Origin: Mariprofundaceae bacterium
Lineage (GTDB): Bacteria; Pseudomonadota; Zetaproteobacteria; Mariprofundales; Mariprofundaceae
NCBI GenBank assembly: GCA_015488125.1
Contig: WFOJ01000079.1
Span: 1 to 13,124, forward strand
Reading direction: 5' to 3'
DNA length: 13,124 nucleotides
Shown: positions 7,846-13,124 of the stretch, one piece after another
Position numbering within the stretch: position 1 is the first letter of the stretch
Layout: each line of letters begins with the position of its first letter
The notes under the pieces: generated by a model
Databases searched by the model: none
Told to the model about the DNA's origin: nothing
Seen by the model: the letters and a program-made list of their open reading frames with translations, nothing else
Translations under genes and position numbers: made by a program

Positions 7846-8042
7846 TCTGGTTTACGCTACGCACTATTGCGCAAGTTGCTGTGCTGGCCTTGTTCTTCAT
7901 TTGGAAGGGTATTCCCTATGTCCCCTGGGTTGTAGCAGGTATTGGTTGCTTCCTCATCCTGCGTGAACTCCTGCTGTATATCGAATGGTCATGTACCAAA
8001 CTGGATTGCAGACCATGGCACTACCACTACAGCGACGACTGA
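7833..8042 (+). CDS. predicted small membrane protein
   Basis: I do not recognise this 69-residue protein. It holds two hydrophobic stretches, about 9-25 (VAVLALFFIW core) and about 30-51 (VVAGIGCFLILRELLLYI), joined by a short KGIPYVPW turn. The tail is polar and rich in Cys, His and Tyr (C54, C59, then WHYHYSDD), and sits after the second helix. The frame could start further upstream at a TTG (7797), but the hydrophobic segments begin only after the ATG. No ribosome binding site precedes that ATG; the nearest good one serves a 19-codon frame that overlaps it. Spacing to the cyclase is 129 bases. The amphipathic and hydrophobic pattern makes a real gene likely, but short frames of this size can occur by chance. 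Confidence 0.45.
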   Translation: MDYLIWFTLRTIAQVAVLALFFIWKGIPYVPWVVAGIGCFLILRELLLYIEWSCTKLDCRPWHYHYSDD

Positions 8043-8115
8043 TGTGATACTTATGTTCTTCGGTTTTTCTGCCCGCCTGCGGAGAATAACGAATTTTATG
8101 CCTTCATAACCGTTG

Positions 8116-8147
8116 CACCCAATCCCGCGTCTTGCAGAATTTGGGTG
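8116..8147. repeat. 7-bp inverted repeat, CACCCAA / TTGGGTG
   Basis: The arms at 8116-8122 and 8141-8147 are perfect complements with an 18-base loop. Such a repeat could be a protein-binding site or a weak RNA hairpin. It has no following T-run. Confidence 0.35.
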
Positions 8148-8149
8148 AT

Positions 8150-8163
8150 ACATGTCAGCATGT
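8150..8163. repeat. short palindrome ACATG-TCAG-CATGT
   Basis: Two 5-bp arms flank a 4-base loop, just right of the CACCCAA repeat. Its compact form could fit a dimeric regulator or a small RNA hairpin. Chance is also possible. Confidence 0.3.
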
Positions 8164-8207
8164 GGCCGCAGGGTTGTTGTACATACCTTAACGCATAAAA
8201 ACAGCCT

Positions 8208-8242
8208 GAAACAGGGAGTGAGTGTTGACTGAACCCTGTTTC
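8208..8242. repeat. 9-bp perfect inverted repeat, GAAACAGGG / CCCTGTTTC
   Basis: The arms are 8208-8216 and 8234-8242, separated by 17 bases. The right arm ends 16 bases before the clamp gene ATG and 7 bases before its ribosome binding site (GGGGG, 8250-8254). It could be an operator or a leader hairpin that affects translation. There is no T-run, so it is not a factor-independent terminator. It does not match a standard LexA box. Confidence 0.5.
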
Positions 8243-8258
8243 CATCATTGGGGGATTC

Positions 8259-9377
8259 ATGCAGTTTACGGTGGATTATGCACCTTTTCTCAACCACGTT
8301 CAGTATTGTCAGAGCGCGGTTGACCGAAAGAAAATCAATGAGCTGCTTGAATATATCGAGCTTCGTGTTGATGCAGATCAGCTTTGGCTGTCGGCGACTG
8401 ATAATTTTCTTTATATGCAAGCGCATATTGATGTACGGGATGCGGTAGCTGGCACCATTCTTGTACCAGCAAAAACCTTGCACGATGTTCTGCGTGAGTT
8501 GCCACCGGGGAAGGAAGTCAGTTGCACACTGGACGGTCATATTCTGCGCATTCATTGTGGCCAGGCACGCTTTCGTCTGAATACGCTGTCACCTGATGGT
8601 TTTCCCGAGCCGCCTGAAGTTCGCATTGAGCAATATTTTGAGTTCCCTTCAGTAACGCTGGCGAAGGTGATTCAAATGAGTTCTCTTTGCATCTCCAGCG
8701 ATGATACACGAAAGTTCCTTACCGGGGCATCGTTTGTCTATGATAGCGATCAACAAGCCTTGCAGGTGAGAACCAGCAATGGCTTCCATATGGGCCTGCT
8801 TTCCTTGCCCATGGAGGTGGAAAGCCGGTTAACGGAATGCATGGTGCCACTGCGTGCGCTGCAAGATATGCGGCGGTTGTGCGAGGCGATCAATGAGCCG
8901 GTGAGGCTGGGGCTGGGCGCTCATCAGGCTTGCCTGGAATTTAGTCGTGTGCAGTTATTCACCAAAACGATTGAAGAACACTTCCCCTCTTATGAACGGC
9001 TGATCTCTGAAGCATTGCCCTCCATGATGGAAACCGACAGGGAACAACTGGAACGTGCCTTGCGGCGTTGTTTGCTGGTGAGCGATGAACTGCATGACGT
9101 GCGCTTGAGTTTCGATGGGCAGACAGTGGAAGTGTCGGCCTGCAATCGCAATCATGAGTCGGCCTGTGAACCGCTGGAGGCCGAACTGGCACTGGCTGAT
9201 GATTTGCAAACACCTTATTCCATGAGCCTCGATGGCATGTTTTTACGTTCAATTCTGCAAGTATTGCCGGGCACGCATGTGCAATTGCATTTTCGCGACA
9301 AATATTCACTGGTGATGATTGTTGATCGTGACGATCGGCGGGCGCGCTATATCATGATGCCACTGCGCGATGATTAG
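8259..9377 (+). CDS. divergent beta sliding clamp (DnaN) paralogue
   Basis: The 372-residue protein follows the three-domain plan of the DNA polymerase III beta clamp, which encircles DNA and tethers polymerases and repair proteins; E. coli DnaN has 366 residues. Landmarks are the MQFTVDYAPFL start, LTGASF (154-159), FPSYERL (242-248) and the C-terminal YIMMPLR (364-370), matching FPDYRRV and YVVMPMR of E. coli. In the client-binding pocket the ATDGHRL stretch of E. coli reads TSNGFHM here (172-178), so the His, Arg and Leu at the pocket edge are replaced by Phe, His and Met. Two extra Asp residues extend the C-terminus. No dnaA, recF or gyrB lies nearby, so this is probably a second clamp rather than the replication clamp. 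It is spaced 26 bases from the next gene, suggesting one transcript. The start has a GGGGG site about 4 bases upstream. Confidence 0.8.
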   Translation: MQFTVDYAPFLNHVQYCQSAVDRKKINELLEYIELRVDADQLWLSATDNFLYMQAHIDVRDAVAGTILVPAKTLHDVLRELPPGKEVSCTLDGHILRIHCGQARFRLNTLSPDGFPEPPEVRIEQYFEFPSVTLAKVIQMSSLCISSDDTRKFLTGASFVYDSDQQALQVRTSNGFHMGLLSLPMEVESRLTECMVPLRALQDMRRLCEAINEPVRLGLGAHQACLEFSRVQLFTKTIEEHFPSYERLISEALPSMMETDREQLERALRRCLLVSDELHDVRLSFDGQTVEVSACNRNHESACEPLEAELALADDLQTPYSMSLDGMFLRSILQVLPGTHVQLHFRDKYSLVMIVDRDDRRARYIMMPLRDD

Positions 9378-9403
9378 GCGGTGTTGATGCTGTTGCTGCA
9401 TTG

Positions 9404-11974
9404 ATGTCTTATTACCATATCTCTCGCCTGCTGTTGCTGTGTTACGGTCTGGCAGGTGTGACAGCACTGGGCTACGAAGTACTGTGGTCGCGGATGCTTG
9501 GCGTCTTGCTGGGGGCGACGAATGTCGCTGTAGCCATCACGGTTTCCACCTTCATGCTGGGCCTGGGGCTAGGCAGCCTTGGGGGCGCGGTGATGGCACG
9601 GCGCGCTACGGTGGCGCGTTGTCTGGCTGTATTGGCGATGGTCGAAGCCATGGTGGCCTGTTATGCCTTGTCGCTGCCCTGGTTATTGCTGCATGTGCTG
9701 GATGCAAGCAGCTGGCTGCAACATGGCCGATTCGCGTTCAGCTACGGCATGGCCATCTTCCTGCTGCTGCTGCCTTCCCTGTTACTTGGTCTGGCTTTTC
9801 CCATGGCCGTGCGTGCCGGTGAATCACTTGCTCAACCCCTGCATCGTCTGTATGGCTGGAATGCTGCCGGCGGCGTGGCTGGTGCGCTGTTGCCCCTGCT
9901 GTTGTTGCCCGTGCTTGGCTGGGCGCACGCCTTGCAAAGCCTTGCCGCCATGGGCCTGCTGCTGGCCGTGGCACTGGCTGCACTGGCGCGACGATGTCAC
10001 GCAACGCCGCCCGCATCAGCCAATACGTTAGCGGCGCAACCACCTTCACCGAAGATGCTGCTGATGTATGCGCTGATCGGTGCCGGGGCACTGATGCTCG
10101 AAGTGATCTGGATTCGCATGTATGGCATGGTGCTGCTGCGCACCGAATATGTGATGGCCATGATTCTCGCCGTTTTTCTCATTGGTATCGCTGCTGGCAG
10201 TTTGCTGGCTCCCCGTCTGCCACGCACACTGGCCTTGCGCTGGATGCCTGTGATACTCATGCTGACCGGCAGCCTCGCTGGCCTGCTGTTGCCAGCGCTG
10301 AGTCAGTGGCTGAACAGTCTGCAAGCCGACAGCCTGTGGTTGAGTTTGCTTGAGCAGGGAAGCGTGCTGATGTTGTGTACCCTGCCGGTGACGCTGATCC
10401 TCGGTGCCTGGCTGCCATTATTGAGCACCGGAGATGATCAAGCGACGTTTGACGGTGCCTGGCTTTATGGTGCCAACAGCACAGGCGCATTTGCCGGTGG
10501 TCTGCTGGCCTGTTTTGTGTTGATTCCGTGGCTGGGCAGCATGGCCGTATGGTGGCTGGCATTGACGCTAATCGCGCTCGCTGCCTGCTATTGGGGCGGG
10601 AGAACATGGCTTCGTGCTGCCGGCATACTGAGCTGTGGATTGGTGTTACTGCTGTTCAAGGGTGATTTTCCTGCTGTCGCCTCGTTGCTCGGTCATGGTT
10701 TTGAGGGTGCGCATGAGCTGATGGTTTATGAGGATGCCTTATCCATCACCCATGTGGTAGAACAAAAGAATGGTTACCGTATTCTGCTTGCCGATTTGCA
10801 GCGGTTGGATGCTTCGACAGAGCCGACGGCTGTAGTGGTACAGCAGAACGAGGCACGTCTGCCGATGTTGCTGCACCCACGACCAGCCAGGGTTCTGTTT
10901 CTCGGCCTGGGCACAGGCATTACGGCTTCGGCAGCCCTGGACTGGCCGACGGCAAAGGTGACGGCGGTGGAATTATCACAGGGAGCCATTCAGGCAGCCA
11001 GAACGGCATTTGCTGCCAGCAACCATGACGTCAGCGAACATATCCATATTGTGCATGATGATGCGCGGCGCTTCCTGATGGCCTCCGGTCAGCGTTGGGA
11101 TGTGATTATCGGTGATTTGTTTCATCCCGACCTGGTCGGGCGCGGCCAGTTGTTGTCGCTGCAACAGTTTGCACGGGCGAGCGCACATTTAAGTCCTCAG
11201 GGGGTGTTTTGCCAGTGGCTGGCGCTGAATCAGTTCGACACGGAAAACCTGACCACGATTTTGCGAACTTTTGCCCGTGTCTTCCCGCATAATGCGGTTT
11301 TTCTTGATGGCTTCCGGCTGGCCATGGTCGGTTTTACCGATGCCATGCCTGCTGCGACATCGTTGCAGCAGGCGTTGGCGCAACAGTCATCTGCACGCCA
11401 GCAGCGCATGGTTGGCGGTGAATCATTGTGGACATGGCTTGGTCGCTATCGTGGTCGTATTCAGGATATGATCGGTCAGACGTCAGGGCCGGTGCAGGAT
11501 GAGTGGTGGCCACAGATTGAGTATCGGTTGCCGCAACGGCGTTTTCGCCAGCAACAATCACTGGCTTCGTTGTTACGCTGGCTGAAGCGGCATCGTGTGA
11601 GCAGGCAACAACTGGTCAAACGCTGGCAATTACAGCAGCCGGACGAACGTCAAAAGCTTGAGGCTGCCTGGCTGGCCAGTCATGTGTTGCTGGAAGCACA
11701 TATTCAGCAAATTGCACCATCTTTACGTGGTCCTGACCCGGTGCGTTTGTTTCAACTGGCTTATCGCGCCGATCCTCGCAATCGCTGGGCAGGCTTTGCC
11801 GTGGCTGATGCGATGTATGATAGCCTTGAGCATGGTTTGCCAGCGGGGATGAATGAGGCTGAGGCGTTGCAACGCATTTTGGCGATCCGACCAGATCATC
11901 AGCAAGCCAGGGCGCGCTGGTGCAGCCTGCAAACATCTGCCAGGGCGAAACAGGCCTGTCGCGAGCAACGTTGA
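9404..11974 (+). CDS. membrane protein fused to spermidine-synthase-like domain
   Basis: This is an 856-residue fusion. The N-terminal half (about 1-420) has many hydrophobic segments and two related halves, seen in YEVLWSRM (24-31) and LEVIWIRM later on, as in the fused MFS/spermidine synthase family. A Rossmann methyltransferase-fold domain follows (about 495-660), with GLGTG at 501-505 and the ribose-binding acidic E523. At the aminopropyltransferase active-site motif (DSTDP in E. coli SpeE) it reads D571-L-F-H574-P, so the second Asp is lost. Real spermidine synthesis is therefore doubtful, and the substrate is unknown. The last 200 residues are helical and TPR-like. The ATG at 9404 is taken rather than the TTG one codon earlier; neither has a clear ribosome binding site. 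It follows the clamp gene by 26 bases and is followed by the lytic transglycosylase after 4. Confidence 0.83.
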   Translation: MSYYHISRLLLLCYGLAGVTALGYEVLWSRMLGVLLGATNVAVAITVSTFMLGLGLGSLGGAVMARRATVARCLAVLAMVEAMVACYALSLPWLLLHVLDASSWLQHGRFAFSYGMAIFLLLLPSLLLGLAFPMAVRAGESLAQPLHRLYGWNAAGGVAGALLPLLLLPVLGWAHALQSLAAMGLLLAVALAALARRCHATPPASANTLAAQPPSPKMLLMYALIGAGALMLEVIWIRMYGMVLLRTEYVMAMILAVFLIGIAAGSLLAPRLPRTLALRWMPVILMLTGSLAGLLLPALSQWLNSLQADSLWLSLLEQGSVLMLCTLPVTLILGAWLPLLSTGDDQATFDGAWLYGANSTGAFAGGLLACFVLIPWLGSMAVWWLALTLIALAACYWGGRTWLRAAGILSCGLVLLLFKGDFPAVASLLGHGFEGAHELMVYEDALSITHVVEQKNGYRILLADLQRLDASTEPTAVVVQQNEARLPMLLHPRPARVLFLGLGTGITASAALDWPTAKVTAVELSQGAIQAARTAFAASNHDVSEHIHIVHDDARRFLMASGQRWDVIIGDLFHPDLVGRGQLLSLQQFARASAHLSPQGVFCQWLALNQFDTENLTTILRTFARVFPHNAVFLDGFRLAMVGFTDAMPAATSLQQALAQQSSARQQRMVGGESLWTWLGRYRGRIQDMIGQTSGPVQDEWWPQIEYRLPQRRFRQQQSLASLLRWLKRHRVSRQQLVKRWQLQQPDERQKLEAAWLASHVLLEAHIQQIAPSLRGPDPVRLFQLAYRADPRNRWAGFAVADAMYDSLEHGLPAGMNEAEALQRILAIRPDHQQARARWCSLQTSARAKQACREQR

Positions 11975-11978
11975 TCCA

Positions 11979-12632
11979 ATGGGGATTTTTTCATTATCCG
12001 GCCAGCCGTTAACAGGGCCCACCCATTCGGCACAGACCATCAGCACCCGGTTATGCACAGCCACGCATTATTCATCGCTATGCCTTGCCTTGCTTGTCTT
12101 GCTGAATGCCTGTGCCACTTCTCCGCCGGCGCATATGAATGATGGCTGCGCCATTTTCAGCGAAAAAAACACTTGGTACAGGGCAACGAAACGGGCAGAG
12201 CAAACATGGGGCGTGCCGGTCAGTGTACAGTTGGCGATTATCTATCAGGAATCCCGTTTTCGGTATGATGCCAAAGCACCCAGGAATTACGTGCTGGGAT
12301 TCATTCCCTGGGGACGAAAATCGTCGGCTTATGGTTATGGCCAGGTGCTGGATGGCACATGGCGGAATTACCAGCGGGCGACAGGCAGGTTGGCGGCTAG
12401 TCGTGATGACTTTGGGGATGTTGCTGATTTTATCGGCTGGTATCTCAATGGTTTTCATCAACGCCTGGGTATTTCACGTCATGATGCCTATCATTTGTAT
12501 CTGGCCTACCATGAGGGCGAAGGTGGTTATCGTCGAAGAACGTATCGCCACAAGCGATGGCTTTTGAACGTCGCTGCCAGGGTTGGTCAGCGTGCCAGCC
12601 GCTATGCCCGACAATTGCGACGCTGCAAATGA
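11979..12632 (+). CDS. lipoprotein lytic transglycosylase (SLT fold)
   Basis: This 217-residue protein should cleave the glycan strands of peptidoglycan from the outer membrane's periplasmic face. The lipobox LLNAC places lipid attachment on C45, after a hydrophobic stretch (34-42). The SLT domain has the catalytic Glu in YQESRF (E91), followed by SSAYGYGQVLDGTW (115-128), the usual AYGYxQ core, and a YLAYHEGEGGY stretch (174-184). The signal peptide is longer than usual. The ATG chosen lies four bases after the previous stop, with no ribosome binding site, so coupling is likely; a start at 11853 would overlap the previous gene by 122 bases. No in-frame ATG lies nearer the lipobox. The family is well supported. 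Whether it works with the upstream membrane protein is unknown. Confidence 0.85.
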   Translation: MGIFSLSGQPLTGPTHSAQTISTRLCTATHYSSLCLALLVLLNACATSPPAHMNDGCAIFSEKNTWYRATKRAEQTWGVPVSVQLAIIYQESRFRYDAKAPRNYVLGFIPWGRKSSAYGYGQVLDGTWRNYQRATGRLAASRDDFGDVADFIGWYLNGFHQRLGISRHDAYHLYLAYHEGEGGYRRRTYRHKRWLLNVAARVGQRASRYARQLRRCK

Positions 12633-12841
12633 GTGTGTCAACCTAAAGTGGACCGTTTGGGTTATTGATGGGTTTTCGTCAGGAGGGATTGATCATTTCG
12701 TGCTTCGTTTGCTATTCGCGGGTGGCTTCATAGGATGCACGCCTCTTTTTATGTGCGATGATGACGCGATTGCCGGACGTTTGGCAGTGGTTAGCGACTT
12801 CTGCGCGCACGTATTTATTCTGGCTCAAGGAGATTGCAGTT
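12633..12841 (+). other. 209-base spacer before ilvC
   Basis: No gene is supported. There is no clear terminator after the transglycosylase. A weak promoter-like pair is TTGATC (from about 12687) with GCTATT 16 bases later. No leader peptide rich in Ile, Val or Leu codons and no T-box-like element was noticed, so I cannot tell how ilvC is controlled. Confidence 0.35.
12827..12832 (+). promoter_or_regulatory. ribosome binding site of ilvC
   Basis: AAGGAG stands nine bases before the ATG at 12842, and no other in-frame start lies near it. Confidence 0.7.
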
Positions 12842-13124
12842 ATGGCGCTGAACGTCTATTACGATGCTGATGCCGATCTTTCCATCATTCAAAGTAAAAA
12901 AGTGGCGATTATCGGTTACGGCTCCCAGGGGCATGCCCACGCTAACAACCTGAAGGACTCAGGCGTTGATGTGACCGTTGGTCTGCGCGCAGGCTCTGCT
13001 TCCATTGCCAAGGCAGAAGCTTGTGGCCTGAAAGTCGCCAGTGTTGCTGAAGCGACAGCCAATGCCGACCTGGTCATGGTGTTGACGCCCGACGAGTTTC
13101 AGTCTGAACTGTACAAAAATGAAC
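12842..13124 (+). CDS. ilvC: ketol-acid reductoisomerase, N-terminal part (3' truncated by window)
   Basis: Ketol-acid reductoisomerase converts acetolactate or acetohydroxybutyrate to the dihydroxy acids of valine, leucine and isoleucine synthesis, using NAD(P)H and Mg2+. The visible 94 residues begin MALNVYYDADADLS. The Rossmann dinucleotide-binding GYGSQGHAHA follows at about 25-34, and VTVGLR a little later, which is the familiar N-terminus of the short (class I) enzymes. The catalytic and metal-binding helical domain lies beyond the window. The gene has its own good ribosome binding site and a 209-base upstream spacer. Acetolactate synthase genes (ilvB, ilvN), which often precede it, are not in this window. 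Confidence 0.93.
   Translation, partial: MALNVYYDADADLSIIQSKKVAIIGYGSQGHAHANNLKDSGVDVTVGLRAGSASIAKAEACGLKVASVAEATANADLVMVLTPDEFQSELYKNE

Larger units (their letters stand above)
8043..8258 (+). other. 216-base non-coding region with inverted repeats before the clamp gene
   Basis: No gene is supported on either strand. The region holds three inverted repeats, listed separately. A weak sigma-70-like signal is TTGTTG (8174-8179) with TAAAAA (8196-8201) 16 bases later. If used, transcription would begin near the left arm of the 9-bp repeat. No T-run terminator is visible. Confidence 0.4.

Noticed and set aside
8208..8242. Inverted repeat as a LexA (SOS) box for the clamp gene
   Set aside because: It does not fit the CTGT-N8-ACAG spacing or another known LexA pattern that I recognise.
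7989..8555. Minus-strand 188-codon frame across the non-coding region and the start of the clamp gene
   Set aside because: It covers part of the clamp gene and the end of the membrane protein, has no family features and no clear ribosome binding site.
9401..9403. TTG one codon before the membrane-fusion start
   Set aside because: The ATG directly after it is the more likely start; there is no ribosome binding site to decide otherwise.
11853..11978. Earlier ATG start for the lytic transglycosylase
   Set aside because: It would overlap the previous gene by 122 bases and add 42 residues without a signal peptide; the ATG at 11979 fits the lipobox better.

Overview
This 13.1 kb window is densely coded, and every recognisable gene lies on the + strand. 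It looks like proteobacterial chromosome. The evidence is a PrsK/PrsR-like two-component pair of the kind found with exosortase/PEP-CTERM systems, a short proteobacterial-type ketol-acid reductoisomerase N-terminus, and a lipoprotein lytic transglycosylase. I cannot fix the genus; a gamma-, beta- or zetaproteobacterium with moderate GC is a guess. I saw no tRNA, rRNA, IS element or CRISPR array.

Left block (1-7703), signalling. The C-terminal part of a PrsK-like sensor kinase is followed by a PrsR-like response regulator whose AAA+ domain carries GAFANA where sigma-54 activators have GAFTGA. A small secreted protein overlaps its end by 14 bases. Next come a protein with a helical N-terminus and two cyclic-nucleotide-binding domains but no DNA-binding domain, and, after 273 bases, a very large protein. 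That protein joins two zinc ribbons, a class III nucleotidyl cyclase domain, a STAND-like ATPase and a helical repeat region. The cyclase domain has lost the first of its two metal-binding aspartates. A pathway linking kinase, regulator, secreted protein, cNMP receptor and cyclase is plausible, but it rests on gene order only.

Middle (7704-8258). There is a probable 69-residue two-helix membrane protein, possibly coupled to a 19-codon upstream ORF. After it come about 215 bases with no convincing gene but several inverted repeats, one of them a perfect 9-bp repeat just before the next gene.

Right block (8259-12632). Three closely packed genes encode a divergent DNA polymerase III beta-clamp (DnaN) paralogue, a large membrane protein fused to a spermidine-synthase-like methyltransferase-fold domain, and a lipoprotein lytic transglycosylase. 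The spacings are 26 and 4 bases, so they are probably one transcript. A sliding clamp in this company, far from any dnaA, is the most unexpected gene in the window.

Right edge. A 209-base spacer leads to the start of ilvC (branched-chain amino-acid synthesis), which runs off the end.
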